The notes: a model not told the origin generated them from the sequence alone. 63,656 nt of DNA from Halomonas rhizosphaerae (GCF_030010555.1 NZ_JASCQP010000020.1:1-63656), one strand, 5' to 3'; shown: positions 37,648 through 47,000, counted from the first letter of the stretch. Program-made: numbers and translations.

Positions 37648-38745
37648 TTGAGCCAGCCATCTTCCACGGCCAATCGCATCGTCACCCTGAACCTCGAGCC
37701 CAACGACCCCCGGCGCCTGGCCAACCTCTGCGGCCAGCGGGACGAACATCTCAAGCTGGTCGAGTCGCGGCTCGGCATCACCCTGCGCAACCGCGGTAAC
37801 ATCTTCCAGCTCGCCGGACCGACCCATCGCGTCAAGGCGGCCGCCAACGTGCTGGAACACCTCTATCGCGAGACCGAGGCCAGCGACCTGGAGCCGGACA
37901 CCGTGCACCTCTTCCTGCAGGAGTCGGGCCTGGAAGCGCTGGACGAGGAGGAAGGTGGCGAGCCGGAGGACGAGGTGCTGCTGCGTACTCCGCGTACGCT
38001 GATCAAGCCCCGCGGCCTCAACCAGCAGGGCTACGTGCAGAGCATTCGCGCCCACGACATAAACTTCGGCATCGGCCCGGCGGGTACCGGCAAGACCTAC
38101 CTGGCCGTGGCGGCGGCGGTGGAGGCGCTCAACCAGCAAGAAGTGCGCCGCATCCTGCTGGTTCGCCCGGCCGTGGAGGCCGGCGAGAAGCTCGGCTTCC
38201 TGCCCGGGGACCTGGCCCAGAAGATCGACCCCTACCTGCGCCCGCTCTACGACGCCCTCTACGAGATGATCGGCTTCGAGCAGGTGGCCAAGCTGATCGA
38301 GCGCCAGGTGATCGAGATCGCCCCGCTGGCCTACATGCGCGGGCGCACCCTCAACAACGCCTTCATCATCCTCGACGAGAGCCAGAACACCACCCGCGAG
38401 CAGATGAAGATGTTCCTGACCCGCATCGGCTTCGGCTCCACCGCGGTGATCACCGGCGACGTCACCCAGGTCGACCTGCCCCGCGGCCAGACCTCGGGGC
38501 TGATCCAGGTGCTCGAGGTGCTCAAGGGGACCCCCGGCATCGGCGTGACCCACTTCGCCGCCAAGGACGTGGTGCGCCACCCGCTGGTACAGCGCATCAT
38601 CGAGGCCTATGACCACTTCGAGGCCGAGCAGGAAGCCTCCGAGCGCGCCCAGCGCGAGGAGCGCGAGTCCCTGCGGCAGGAACGCCTGGAGCGCGCCCGG
38701 CAGGACAAGCAGCGCCACGACGACCAGGGGCCCGTCGACTCATGA
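37648..38745 (+). CDS. ybeZ: PhoH-family ATPase YbeZ
   Basis: This 365-residue PhoH-like P-loop protein has an N-terminal KH-like segment (about 1-75), Walker A GPAGTGKT at 143-150, Walker B FIILDESQ at about 233-240 and a charged C-terminal tail. YbeZ works with the RNase YbeY in ribosome-associated RNA quality control. The start is a TTG (37648); no ATG or GTG nearby gives the conserved N-terminus. Its stop overlaps the ybeY ATG by four bases, so the two are translationally coupled. Confidence 0.93.
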   Translation: MSQPSSTANRIVTLNLEPNDPRRLANLCGQRDEHLKLVESRLGITLRNRGNIFQLAGPTHRVKAAANVLEHLYRETEASDLEPDTVHLFLQESGLEALDEEEGGEPEDEVLLRTPRTLIKPRGLNQQGYVQSIRAHDINFGIGPAGTGKTYLAVAAAVEALNQQEVRRILLVRPAVEAGEKLGFLPGDLAQKIDPYLRPLYDALYEMIGFEQVAKLIERQVIEIAPLAYMRGRTLNNAFIILDESQNTTREQMKMFLTRIGFGSTAVITGDVTQVDLPRGQTSGLIQVLEVLKGTPGIGVTHFAAKDVVRHPLVQRIIEAYDHFEAEQEASERAQREERESLRQERLERARQDKQRHDDQGPVDS

Positions 38746-39245
38746 GCGCCCTGCTCATCGACCGCCAGGTCGCGCTCGAGGTCGACGGCCTGCCGTCACA
38801 GGCCGAGCTCGAGGCCTGGGTGGCCGTGGTGCTGGCCCGTCATGCCGATGAGCCACGCCACGAGCTCACCATCCGCTTCGTCGATGACGCCGAGAGTCGG
38901 GCCCTCAATCGCGACTACCGCGGCAGGGACAGGCCCACCAACGTGCTCTCCTTCCCTTTCGAGAACCCGCCCGGGGTCGATCTGGGGCTGCTCGGTGACC
39001 TGGTGGTCTGCCACCCGGTGGTGGTCCGCGAGGCCGCGGAGCAGGACAAGTCGCTGCGCGCTCACTACGCTCACATGGTGGTCCACGGCACCCTGCACCT
39101 GCTGGGTCATGACCACCTGGAGGAGACCGAGGCCGAGGCCATGGAGGCCCTCGAGCGTGAGATACTCGCGTCGCTGGGGATCGCCGACCCCTATGCGCCG
39201 TCGAATCACGATTCCGATACCGAGGACGAGAGAGCCGACGCATGA
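38742..39245 (+). CDS. ybeY: endoribonuclease YbeY
   Basis: This 167-residue zinc metalloprotein acts in 16S 3'-end maturation and ribosome quality control. The zinc motif HGTLHLLGHDH supplies H115, H119 and H125, and NRDYRGRDRPTNVLSFPF at about 56-73 is a family signature. The acidic C-terminal tail (about 150-167) is dispensable-looking. The gene overlaps ybeZ and corC by four bases each, in the usual order. Confidence 0.96.
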   Translation: MSALLIDRQVALEVDGLPSQAELEAWVAVVLARHADEPRHELTIRFVDDAESRALNRDYRGRDRPTNVLSFPFENPPGVDLGLLGDLVVCHPVVVREAAEQDKSLRAHYAHMVVHGTLHLLGHDHLEETEAEAMEALEREILASLGIADPYAPSNHDSDTEDERADA

Positions 39246-40111
39246 GCGAAGACCGATCGAGCAGTCAGGGCAGCAAGTCCTGGCTCGACAAGCTGTTCAG
39301 TGCCCTGTCCAGCGACAGCGATGAACCCAGCTCTCGCGACGAACTGCTGGAGTTCCTGCGCCAGGCAGGTTCCCGCCTCAAGCTCGACCAGGACGCCATG
39401 ATGATCATCGAGGGCGCCCTGAACATCAGCGACCAGCAGGTGCGCGAGGTCCTCATCCCTCGCTCCCAGATCACCGCCATCGCCCTCGACCAGCCCCTCG
39501 AGGAATACCTGCCGGTAATACTCGAGACCGGCCACTCCCGCTATCCGGTGATTGGCGAGAACCTCGACGAGGTCAAGGGCATCCTGCTGGCCAAGGACCT
39601 GCTCCCGCTGCTGCGTGGCGGCCAGGGGAACGGCATGCCCTTCCAGCTCGACGAGGTGCTGCGACCGGCCATGTTCGTGCCCGAGTCGAAGCGCCTCAAC
39701 AGCCTGCTCAAGGAGTTCCAGGACACCCGCAACCACATGGCGGTGGTGGTGGACGAGTATGGCGGCACGGCGGGCATCGTCACCATCGAGGACATCCTCG
39801 AGGAGATCGTCGGCGAGATCGAGGACGAGCACGACATCGACGAGGAGATCGATATCCGCGAGCTGGGGGACGAGCGCTATGCGATTCGCGCCCTGACCAC
39901 CATCGAGGACTTCAACGACCGCTTCGGCACCCGCTTCTCGGACGACGAGTTCGACACCCTCGGCGGCCTGGTGATGCAGCGCTTCGGGCACCTGCCGGGA
40001 CGCGGCGAACACACCGAGATCGGTGGCTGGCGCTTCACGGTACTCAACGCCGACAACCGCCGCATCCGCCTGCTCGAGGCCGAACCCTGCGAGGAGAGCG
40101 CCGAGGAGTGA
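39242..40111 (+). CDS. corC: CorC/YbeX CBS-domain protein
   Basis: This 289-residue cytosolic protein has an N-terminal acidic stretch, two CBS domains (about 65-125 and 130-190, REVLIPRSQ to [27 protein letters not shown]) and a CorC/HlyC transporter-associated domain (about 205-283). It is linked to Mg2+/Co2+ efflux and, by its fixed position beside ybeY, to ribosome and cell-envelope homeostasis. Its ATG overlaps the ybeY stop by four bases. Confidence 0.94.
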   Translation: MSEDRSSSQGSKSWLDKLFSALSSDSDEPSSRDELLEFLRQAGSRLKLDQDAMMIIEGALNISDQQVREVLIPRSQITAIALDQPLEEYLPVILETGHSRYPVIGENLDEVKGILLAKDLLPLLRGGQGNGMPFQLDEVLRPAMFVPESKRLNSLLKEFQDTRNHMAVVVDEYGGTAGIVTIEDILEEIVGEIEDEHDIDEEIDIRELGDERYAIRALTTIEDFNDRFGTRFSDDEFDTLGGLVMQRFGHLPGRGEHTEIGGWRFTVLNADNRRIRLLEAEPCEESAEE

Positions 40112-40130
40112 CGCGGCCCCATGACCACGG

Positions 40131-41609
40131 ATGGACACCATGGCTGACGCCCGACTGACCCCGGCACTGGGCTGCCTGGCGGCCCTGCTCGCCGGCGGCC
40201 TGACCACCCTCAGTGCCGCTCCCTTCGCGCTCTGGTGGCTGGGCCCGGTGGCCGCCGGTCTGGTCTACCTGGGACTGCATGCGTTGACGCCCGCCCAGGC
40301 GGCGCTTCGCGGCTGGTGCTACGGGCTGGGCCTGTTCGGCTCCGGGGCCTCCTGGGTCTACGTCTCGATCCATGACTACGGCTACACCGGCGTGCCCCTG
40401 GCGCTCTTGCTCACCGCGCTGTTCGTCGCCGGCCTGGCGCTGTTCTTCGCCCTCACCCTCTGGCTCTACCGGCGGCTGTGCGGGCCGCGCCTCGCCGCGC
40501 TGAGCTTCGCGGGCGCCTGGGTACTGGGCGAGTGGCTGCGCACCTGGCTGTTCACCGGCTTCCCCTGGCTGCTGCTGGGCAGCGCCCAGGTCGATTCTCC
40601 GCTGGCCCCCTGGGCCCCGGTGGGCGGCGTCTACCTGCTGACGCTGATCACCGCCCTCACCGGCAGCCTCGGCGTCGAGCTCCTTCGCCGCCGCGCCTGG
40701 GCCGCCGCGCCGCTCGCCGCGCTGTGGCTGGTGCCGCTGGCCCTGCCCGCCCAGTGGACCTCCCCCGCCGGCGAGCCGGTGCGCGTCGCCCTGCTCCAGG
40801 GCAACCTCCCCCAGCTGATCAAGTGGACCCCCGAGGGGCAGCGCCGCGCGGTCGACACCTATCTCTCGATGACCCGCGAACTGGAGACGGACGTCGACCT
40901 GGTGATCTGGCCCGAGGCCGCCCTGCCCATGTTCGAGGACCAGGCCGCCCCCCACCTCGACCGGGCCCGGGCCGGCCTGCCGAGGGACACCGACCTGCTC
41001 ACCGGCATCCTGCAGCGTGACGACGAGGGCCGCTACTACAACAGCGTCGTCGGTCGGGGCGACGTGGAGGGCGAGTATCGCAAGGCCCACCTGGTGCCGT
41101 TCGGCGAGTACCTGCCGCTGGAGAGCCTGCTGCGCGGGGCCATCGCCTTCTTCGACCTGCCGGCGCCGACCATGGCCCCGGGACCGGCCAACCAGGCGCC
41201 GATCCGCGCCGGCGAGCTGACCATCGGCAACGCCATCTGCTACGAGATCATCTATGCCGACCTGGTGGCCTCGCGAGCCCGCGATGCCGGGGTCCTGCTC
41301 ACCGTCTCCAACGACACCTGGTTCGGGCGCTCCATCGGGCCGATGCAGCACCTGCAGATGGCCCGCCTGAGGGCCCTGGAGAACGGCCGCCCGGTGGTGC
41401 GTGCCACCAGCAACGGCGTGACTGCCCTCATCGACCCGCAGGGCAGGGTCACGGCCCGGGCCCCGCAGTTCGAGGCCACCGTCCTCGAGGGCGAGGTCAC
41501 GCCCATGCAAGGCCTCACGCCCTTTACCCGCACGGGCAGCTGGCCAGCCTGGCTGCTGGCCGCCCTGCTGGTGCTGCCGGGGATTCAGCGCCGAGCGCCG
41601 AGCCAATAG
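40131..41609 (+). CDS. lnt: apolipoprotein N-acyltransferase
   Basis: This 492-residue inner-membrane enzyme adds the third acyl chain to lipoproteins. About seven N-terminal hydrophobic helices (to about residue 205) and a periplasmic nitrilase domain with the triad E262 (WPEAALP), K318 (YRKAHLVPFGEY) and C370 (ICYEIIY) are present, followed by a final helix near the C-terminus. The start may be 40131 or the ATG at 40140 (MADARLTP). The stop codon TAG forms part of the first unit of an 8-bp tandem repeat. Confidence 0.95.
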   Translation: MDTMADARLTPALGCLAALLAGGLTTLSAAPFALWWLGPVAAGLVYLGLHALTPAQAALRGWCYGLGLFGSGASWVYVSIHDYGYTGVPLALLLTALFVAGLALFFALTLWLYRRLCGPRLAALSFAGAWVLGEWLRTWLFTGFPWLLLGSAQVDSPLAPWAPVGGVYLLTLITALTGSLGVELLRRRAWAAAPLAALWLVPLALPAQWTSPAGEPVRVALLQGNLPQLIKWTPEGQRRAVDTYLSMTRELETDVDLVIWPEAALPMFEDQAAPHLDRARAGLPRDTDLLTGILQRDDEGRYYNSVVGRGDVEGEYRKAHLVPFGEYLPLESLLRGAIAFFDLPAPTMAPGPANQAPIRAGELTIGNAICYEIIYADLVASRARDAGVLLTVSNDTWFGRSIGPMQHLQMARLRALENGRPVVRATSNGVTALIDPQGRVTARAPQFEATVLEGEVTPMQGLTPFTRTGSWPAWLLAALLVLPGIQRRAPSQ

Positions 41610-41663
41610 CAGCCAAGCAGCCAAGCAGCCAAGCAGCCAAGCAGCCAAGCAGCCAAGCAGCCA
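41608..41663. repeat. 7-copy perfect 8-bp tandem repeat (AGCAGCCA)n
   Basis: Seven exact, uninterrupted copies of AGCAGCCA run from the last two bases of the lnt stop codon into the downstream spacer. The unit is not a multiple of three and lies beyond the stop, so copy changes would not alter Lnt. Perfect identity of all copies suggests recent slippage, which makes it a good strain-typing marker. Confidence 0.95.
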
Positions 41664-41682
41664 TCAGTGTGTGCTGCTCCCG

Positions 41683-41722
41683 AAAAAAGCGAACCCCGAG
41701 GTCATGGCCTCGGGGTTCGCTT
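41683..41722 (-). terminator. intrinsic terminator of the PHA genes
   Basis: A 15-bp perfect stem (41687-41701 with 41708-41722, arms AAGCGAACCCCGAGG and its complement) has a 6-nt loop. On the minus strand it is followed by TTTTTT (41688-41683), a classic Rho-independent terminator for phaC. It can also act on lnt transcripts from the other side. Confidence 0.85.
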
Positions 41723-41746
41723 GTAGCTCGGCGCTTGTAGCTCGGC
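41719..41746. repeat. 14-bp direct duplication next to the phaC stop
   Basis: The unit CGCTTGTAGCTCGG is present twice in a row (41719-41732 and 41733-41746), followed by a partial CGCTT running into the phaC stop region. It overlaps the right arm of the terminator stem. Confidence 0.8.
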
Positions 41747-41748
41747 GC

Positions 41749-43572
41749 TTACTTCTCGCCCAGCACCTCGGGGATGGTCATGCGCACATAGCGCCCCGGG
41801 GCCGGCTCGAGGATATCGAGCTCGCCGTCACCGGGCTGTCGCGCCGGCACCAGCTTCTCGGTGTCCACATAGCCGTTCTCGGTGATCCACGCCTGCCAGT
41901 GGGGCCACCAGGAGCCCTCATGGGGCTCGGCGACCTCCAGCCACTCCTCGGCGGTGCCCGGCAGCTCGTCGTTGGTCCAGTAGCCATACTTGTTCTTGCT
42001 GGGCGGATTGACGATCCCGGCGATATGGCCGGAGCCACCCAGCACGAACTTGACCGGCCCCTTGGGCAGCAGGGCGCCGTAGTAGGTGCTGTTCCACTTG
42101 GCGATGTGGTCTTCCCGGGTGGAGATGAAGTAGCTCGGCGTGGAGATCTTGCGCAGGTCGATCTTGACCCCGTCGAGCTCGATGCCACCCGGCTGGACCA
42201 GACGGTTCTCCAGGTACATGTGCCGCAGGTACCAGGCGTGGGTCCCGGCCGGCAGGTTGGTGCCGTCGGTATTCCAGTAGAGCAGGTCGAAGGGGGCGGG
42301 TGCATCGCCCTTCAGGTAGTTATTGATGTAGAAGGACCAGAAGAGGTCGTTCTCGCGCAGCAGGTTGAAGGAGTAGGCCATGACCCGGCCGTCGAGGTAG
42401 CCATCCCGCTCGAGCTTGGCCTCGATGCCCTCGAGAACCGGCTCGGAGAGGAAGACACCGATCTCGCCCGGGTCGCGGAAATCCTGCAGGGTCGCCATGT
42501 AGGTCACCGACTTGACCTTGCGGCCACGCCGGGTGCTGGTCAGGTAGGCCACGGTCGAGGCGGCGAGGGTCCCGCCGATGCAATAGCTCATCAGGTTGAC
42601 CGACTTCTCGCCGGTGGCCTGCTCGATGGCCCCCATGGCGGCGATGGGGCCCATCTGCATGTAGTCGGCCCAGGTCAGGTCGCGCTGGTCGGGGCCGGGG
42701 TTGCGCCAGGAGATCAGGAAGACGGTGTGGCCCTGCTCCACCAGCCAGCGCACCAGGGAGTTGTCCTGACGAAGATCGAGGATGTAGTACTTGTTGATCC
42801 AGGGCGGCACCACGAGCAGCGGGGTCTTGTAGACCTGCTCGGTGGCCGGCGTGTACTGGATCAGCTGGATCAGCTCGTTCTCGTAGACCACCGCCCCCGG
42901 GGTGACGGCGATGTTCTCGCCGATTTCGAAGGCGCTGCGATCGGTCATGGTGACATTGAGACCCTCGGCGGAGTTGGCCAGGTCCTCGCGCAGCCGGGCC
43001 AGGCCCTCGACCAGGTTCTGGCCACGGGTCTCCATGGTCTTGCGCATCACCTCGGGGTTGGTGGTGACGAAGTTGGTCGGCGCCATGGCATTGACCAGCT
43101 GGCGTGCATAGAACCCGAGGTTGCGTTTCTGGTCCTCCGAGAGGCCATCCAGGCGCTCGATCAGCTCTTCCACCATGCGCGAGAACAGCAGGTACTGCTG
43201 CATGATCGCCAGGTAGTAGGGATCATCGCGCCAGGCATCGTCCCGGAAGCGGCGGTCGCCCTTGTCCGGGGTGATCAGCGGCTCGACCTCCTCGCCGGCG
43301 AGGCTGCGCAGCGACTGCTGCCACAGCTGGAACTGGTCCTGGAGCAGCCGGGACTGGGTCTGCCACAGCAGGGGCGGGTTCTGCATCAGCGACTGGGCAC
43401 CGGCCTGAAAGCACTGGCGCATGTCTTCATGGACCGATTCCGCGGCATCGCTGGGCACCATGCGTGCCAGCAGATCCTGCATCAAGGCCTTGTATTCCTC
43501 GCCGATCACGGCGAGCTGGGCATTCCACGCCTCGAGCTCGGCCTGTGTCGGTGCTTGCACCCCTGACTGCAT
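41749..43572 (-). CDS. phaC: class I polyhydroxyalkanoate synthase
   Basis: This 607-residue enzyme polymerises 3-hydroxyacyl-CoA (mainly 3-hydroxybutyryl-CoA for class I) into PHA granules. It has an N-terminal helical domain (to about 215) and an alpha/beta-hydrolase core with catalytic C331, D488 and H516. The lipase-like box reads SYCIGG (329-334), with Ser where most class I enzymes have Gly; I recall the same change from Halomonas synthases. AGGAGGGGTCA lies directly before the ATG. It follows the phasin gene on the same strand (177-bp gap with an inverted repeat). No phaA/phaB or phaR is adjacent. Confidence 0.94.
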   Translation of the reverse strand: MQSGVQAPTQAELEAWNAQLAVIGEEYKALMQDLLARMVPSDAAESVHEDMRQCFQAGAQSLMQNPPLLWQTQSRLLQDQFQLWQQSLRSLAGEEVEPLITPDKGDRRFRDDAWRDDPYYLAIMQQYLLFSRMVEELIERLDGLSEDQKRNLGFYARQLVNAMAPTNFVTTNPEVMRKTMETRGQNLVEGLARLREDLANSAEGLNVTMTDRSAFEIGENIAVTPGAVVYENELIQLIQYTPATEQVYKTPLLVVPPWINKYYILDLRQDNSLVRWLVEQGHTVFLISWRNPGPDQRDLTWADYMQMGPIAAMGAIEQATGEKSVNLMSYCIGGTLAASTVAYLTSTRRGRKVKSVTYMATLQDFRDPGEIGVFLSEPVLEGIEAKLERDGYLDGRVMAYSFNLLRENDLFWSFYINNYLKGDAPAPFDLLYWNTDGTNLPAGTHAWYLRHMYLENRLVQPGGIELDGVKIDLRKISTPSYFISTREDHIAKWNSTYYGALLPKGPVKFVLGGSGHIAGIVNPPSKNKYGYWTNDELPGTAEEWLEVAEPHEGSWWPHWQAWITENGYVDTEKLVPARQPGDGELDILEPAPGRYVRMTIPEVLGEK

Positions 43573-43595
43573 TGACCCCTCCTGTTATTCATCAA

Positions 43596-43632
43596 GGCCG
43601 GTGTTGCTGACGGCCGGACACTGACACCGGCC
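43596..43632. repeat. inverted repeat between phasin gene and phaC
   Basis: GGCCGGTGT (43596-43604) and ACACCGGCC (43624-43632) are perfect complements around a 19-nt loop. Another imperfect dyad (GTCCGG...CCGGAC) lies near 43697-43725. In the minus-strand RNA these would form hairpins after the phasin gene and before phaC, and could cap the phasin mRNA or reduce read-through into phaC. Confidence 0.45.
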
Positions 43633-43749
43633 TAAGGCCTTGTAGTCTGTTACCGCATCACCTCGCGCTGGGCAAGGCATGGCCAACCACGGCAAGGTCC
43701 GGCACCCGGGATCCGGGCACCGGACAGGCGCGGCTAGCTTATCCTGTTA

Positions 43750-44193
43750 TCAGCGCTTGCGCGACGAGGACTGGCTGGTCGCCTTGGCGGGCTCATCCGA
43801 TTTCGGTGCCTCGCCCTTGGCGGCCTGGCCGGCCTTCTCGGCCTGCTCGGCGAGCTGCTTGCCCGACTCGGCATAGAGCTTCTCGAGCTCGGCCTTGAAC
43901 TCCAGGCTCATCTCGCTCATCGCCTTGGCATCCTCGAGCATCTGCTTGGAGAGCTCGTTCATCATCTCGGCCTGGCGGGTGCCGAAGTCGCGCATGCTCT
44001 CGGCGTCGGTCACTTCGCCGGCGTCTCGCATGCGCTCGGTGCCCATCTGGCTGTAGCGCTTCATGGACTCCATCTGATACTGGGTCATCTTCTCCATGTT
44101 GTTCAGCATCAGGGAGTTGAGCTTGCGCATCGGTTCGAAGAACTGACGGGTCTGCTCGTTGAATGCGTTGATCATCTTGTCTTGGTCTTGCAT
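43750..44193 (-). CDS. phaP: phasin (PHA granule-associated protein)
   Basis: This 147-residue, largely helical amphipathic protein coats PHA granules and limits their size. The Met- and Gln-rich helices (FNEQTRQFFEPMRKLNSLMLNNMEK at the N-terminus, then LEFKAELEKLYAESGKQLAEQ) fit a phasin. A flexible Ala/Lys/Ser tail (about 122-147) ends in SSSRKR. The ATG at 44193 has AGGAGGAGTTCGAC before it, a very strong ribosome binding site fitting an abundant protein. Confidence 0.85.
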   Translation of the reverse strand: MQDQDKMINAFNEQTRQFFEPMRKLNSLMLNNMEKMTQYQMESMKRYSQMGTERMRDAGEVTDAESMRDFGTRQAEMMNELSKQMLEDAKAMSEMSLEFKAELEKLYAESGKQLAEQAEKAGQAAKGEAPKSDEPAKATSQSSSRKR

Positions 44194-44244
44194 GTCGAAC
44201 TCCTCCTGGAGGATCGATAACGAACGGCTTGCTGCACTGCACAA

Positions 44245-44273
44245 AGCCTAGTCTGCCACCAGCTGTGTTGCAA
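44245..44273 (-). promoter_or_regulatory. possible phasin promoter
   Basis: On the minus strand TTGCAA (44273-44268) is 17 bp from TAGGCT (44250-44245). It lies in an A/T-richer gap between the DUF6489-like gene and phaP, about 50 bp before the phasin ATG. Confidence 0.4.
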
Positions 44274-44327
44274 CCGTATTAATGGCGCCCCCCGCGAAGG
44301 TCGAATGCGCCCCGTCGGCTTCCGCCG

Positions 44328-44780
44328 TCAACTCTCGCGCTTGCTGCGGGAGCGGGCACTGGCCGTGGACTTGCGGGAGGTGCTGCCCGCGCTGGACTTC
44401 CCGGCTGAGCCACCGGACGACTTACCCGAACTCCCGGACTCCCCCGCGTCCGTCTTCTGGCCTCCCTTCTGGTCTCCGCTCGCTGTCCCGCCGCCGCTGC
44501 TCGCGGAACTGGCGGCCTTGGTCAGCATGTCGAGCATCATCTGCTGGTAGTTGCCGAAGCTGGACAGGCCCTGGGAGAGCCCCTGGGAGAGGTTCTGGGA
44601 CAAGCCGGGCTGCTGCAGGAAGGGTTGCATCAGGCTCATCGGGTCATACCCTTCCGTACCCGACTCCATCTGCTTGTAGATCCGATTCAGCAGGTCCTTC
44701 TGGAAGGCCTCCACGTCCGGCAGGCCCAGCGCCCGGCGAAACTCCTCGGGGGTCAGGTCGAACTCGACGTTGATCTTCAT
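44328..44780 (-). CDS. DUF6489-like protein next to phasin
   Basis: This 150-residue protein starts MKINVEFDLTPEEFRRALGLPDVEAF, the pattern I associate with DUF6489 (no known function). A helical middle (about 30-90) has a repeated LSQ-GLSQ-GLSS motif. The last 60 residues are low complexity, nearly all Ser, Gly, Ala, Lys and Arg. It sits upstream of phaP and phaC on one strand, and its small amphipathic helical part plus a basic tail resemble granule-associated proteins; a role in PHA granules is an inference from context. The start at 44780 is the conserved Met; the frame extends upstream. Confidence 0.7.
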   Translation of the reverse strand: MKINVEFDLTPEEFRRALGLPDVEAFQKDLLNRIYKQMESGTEGYDPMSLMQPFLQQPGLSQNLSQGLSQGLSSFGNYQQMMLDMLTKAASSASSGGGTASGDQKGGQKTDAGESGSSGKSSGGSAGKSSAGSTSRKSTASARSRSKRES

Positions 44781-44837
44781 GGCGTCACTCTTGTGGATGG
44801 TCCACTGAAGTGTAGCAGCCATGCCGGATAGCGCGGC

Positions 44838-45923
44838 TCAGCGCAATCGGGGCGTCGACACCTGGACCTCGGCATTCTGGCCGCGGTGACGCAGCAGGTG
44901 GTCCATAAGCGTCAGCGCCATCATCGCCTCGGCGATGGGCGTGGCACGGATGCCCACGCAGGGGTCGTGGCGCCCCCTGGTAACCACCTCGACCGGGTGG
45001 CCATGGACGTCGATGCTGCGCCCCGGCGTGGTGATGCTGGAGGTAGGCTTGAGCGCCAGATGGGCGATGATCGCCTGACCGCTGGAGATGCCGCCGAGCA
45101 CCCCGCCGGCATGGTTGGAAAGGAAGCCCTCGGGGGTCATCTCGTCGCGATGCTCGCTGCCGCGGCTTGCCACGGCGGCGAACCCGTCGCCGATCTCCAC
45201 GCCCTTCACCGCGTTGATGCTCATCAGGCCGTGGGCCAGTTCGGCGTCCAGGCGATCGAACACCGGCTCACCAAGCCCCGGCGGCACGCCCTCTGCCACC
45301 ACGCTGATCCTTGCCCCCACCGAGTCCTGGTCACGGCGCAGCTGGTCCATGTAGGCCTCGAGCTCCGCCACGCGATCGGGGTCGGGGCAGAAGAAGGGGT
45401 TCTCGTCCACCGCGTCCCACTGCTTGAAGTCGATGGCAATCGGGCCGAGCTGGCTCATGTAACCGCGGACGGAGATCCCCTGCGCGGCAAGATACTTCTT
45501 GGCGATGGCCCCGGCCGCCACTCGCATGGCGGTCTCCCGGGCACTGGAGCGCCCGCCGCCGCGGTAGTCGCGGATACCGTACTTGTGGTGGTAGCTGTAG
45601 TCGGCGTGGGCCGGGCGGAACTGGTCCTTGATCTTCGAGTAGTCCTTGGAGCGCTGGTCGGTGTTCTCGATCATCAGGCCGATGGTCGTGCCGGTGGTCA
45701 CCCCCTCGAAGACGCCGGAGAGGATCTGTACCCGGTCGGGCTCACGCCGCTGGGTGGTGTGGCGGGAACTGCCGGGGCGACGGCGATCCAGGTCGCGCTG
45801 CAGGTCCGCCTCGGTGAGCGGCAGTCCCGGCGGGCAGCCGTCGACGATGGCCCCCAGCGCAGGCCCGTGGCTCTCGCCGAAGGTGGTGACGGTGAACAGC
45901 TTGCCGAAGGTGTTGCCGGACAT
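44838..45923 (-). CDS. aroC: chorismate synthase
   Basis: This 361-residue FMN-dependent enzyme makes chorismate, the precursor used by TrpE and PabB elsewhere in this window. Signatures are [18 protein letters not shown] (about 17-34), [18 protein letters not shown] text (here RPAHADY) and [34 protein letters not shown] precedes the ATG. It is 30 bp downstream of prmB, an order also seen in E. coli. Confidence 0.97.
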   Translation of the reverse strand: MSGNTFGKLFTVTTFGESHGPALGAIVDGCPPGLPLTEADLQRDLDRRRPGSSRHTTQRREPDRVQILSGVFEGVTTGTTIGLMIENTDQRSKDYSKIKDQFRPAHADYSYHHKYGIRDYRGGGRSSARETAMRVAAGAIAKKYLAAQGISVRGYMSQLGPIAIDFKQWDAVDENPFFCPDPDRVAELEAYMDQLRRDQDSVGARISVVAEGVPPGLGEPVFDRLDAELAHGLMSINAVKGVEIGDGFAAVASRGSEHRDEMTPEGFLSNHAGGVLGGISSGQAIIAHLALKPTSSITTPGRSIDVHGHPVEVVTRGRHDPCVGIRATPIAEAMMALTLMDHLLRHRGQNAEVQVSTPRLR

Positions 45924-45953
45924 GGTCGCTCCTCCTGGGTCGGGAGATGGAAA

Positions 45954-46910
45954 TCAGGCGAAGGACGCCGCATGGGCGTCGAGTTCTGCAGCGGTCAGGG
46001 CAAACACCCCCTGGCCACCGCGTTCGAATTCGAGCCACAGGAAGGGCACCTCGGGGAAGGCAGCCTCCAGGTGATGGTCGGAGTTGCCGACCTCGACGAT
46101 CAATACGCCCGCGTCGGTGAGGTACTCGCGAGCCTCGCGCAGGATGCGGCGCACGATATCCAGCCCGTCGGCCCCCGCGCCCAGCGCCAATGCCGGCTCG
46201 TGGCGGAACTCGGCGGGCATGGTGGTCAGGTCGCGGGTGTCCACATAGGGCGGGTTGCAGACGATCAGGTCATAGCGCTGGCCGGCGAGCCCCGCGAAGA
46301 GGTCGGACGCCACGGCACGAACCCGCTCGCCCACCTCGTGGCGGGTGATGTTGATACGGGCCACGGCCAGGGCGTCGGGGCTGATGTCGGCCAGGTCGAC
46401 CTCGCAGCCGGGCAGGTGCAGCGCCGTGGCGATGCCGATGCAGCCCGATCCGGCGCAGAGGTCGAGCACGCGCCTCGGCGGCTCGACGGGGAACCAGGCG
46501 GCGAAGCCATGCTCGATCAGCTCGGCGATGGGCGAGCGGGGAATCAGCACCCGCTCGTCGACGCTGAAGGGGACACCGGCGAAGAAGGCCTCGCCCAACA
46601 GGTAGGGCAGCGGGCGGCGGGTCTCGATGCGGGCGCGAACCAGCGACACGATGCGGGCACGCTCCATGGGCAGCAGCCGCGCCTCGAGCACCGCCGGGTC
46701 GACGTTCCAGGGCAGGTGCAGGGCGCCCAGCGTCAGCGCCACGGCCTCGTCCCAGGCGGAATCGGTGCCGTGGCCGTAGAAGAGGCTCGCCAGGTGGAAC
46801 TCGCTGGCGGCCCAGCGCAGGCAGTCGCGCAGGGTGACCAGGCCATCGGCGAGGGCCTCGTCGCTGAGCACGAGGGTGGAGGAAGACGCATCAGGGAGAG
46901 ATTCAGCCAC
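45954..46910 (-). CDS. prmB: 50S ribosomal protein L3 glutamine methyltransferase
   Basis: This 318-residue SAM-dependent methyltransferase has an N-terminal helical substrate domain (to about 125), the SAM motif [13 protein letters not shown] (149-161) and the catalytic NPPY at 219-222, which marks glutamine-amide methylation. Placement beside aroC supports PrmB rather than the release-factor enzyme PrmC. The start is a GTG (46910) with AGGA upstream. Confidence 0.9.
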   Translation of the reverse strand: MAESLPDASSSTLVLSDEALADGLVTLRDCLRWAASEFHLASLFYGHGTDSAWDEAVALTLGALHLPWNVDPAVLEARLLPMERARIVSLVRARIETRRPLPYLLGEAFFAGVPFSVDERVLIPRSPIAELIEHGFAAWFPVEPPRRVLDLCAGSGCIGIATALHLPGCEVDLADISPDALAVARINITRHEVGERVRAVASDLFAGLAGQRYDLIVCNPPYVDTRDLTTMPAEFRHEPALALGAGADGLDIVRRILREAREYLTDAGVLIVEVGNSDHHLEAAFPEVPFLWLEFERGGQGVFALTAAELDAHAASFA

Positions 46911-46972
46911 GGGGCATCCTGGAGTCGGAGGGTTCGGGTCGGGACGAGAGCCGATTGTAACCGGGCCCGCGG

Positions 46973-47000
46973 TTCACAGCCACGGCAGGGGCGGTATACT
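46973..47000 (+). promoter_or_regulatory. promoter of the Smr-domain gene
   Basis: TTCACA (46973-46978) and TATACT (46995-47000), each 5 of 6 to consensus, are 16 bp apart. The start is expected near 47007, giving a short leader before the ATG at 47030. Confidence 0.65.

Noticed and set aside
41608..41663. Tandem repeats considered as a CRISPR array
   Set aside because: The units are 8 bp and contiguous with no spacers, and no cas genes are in the window.
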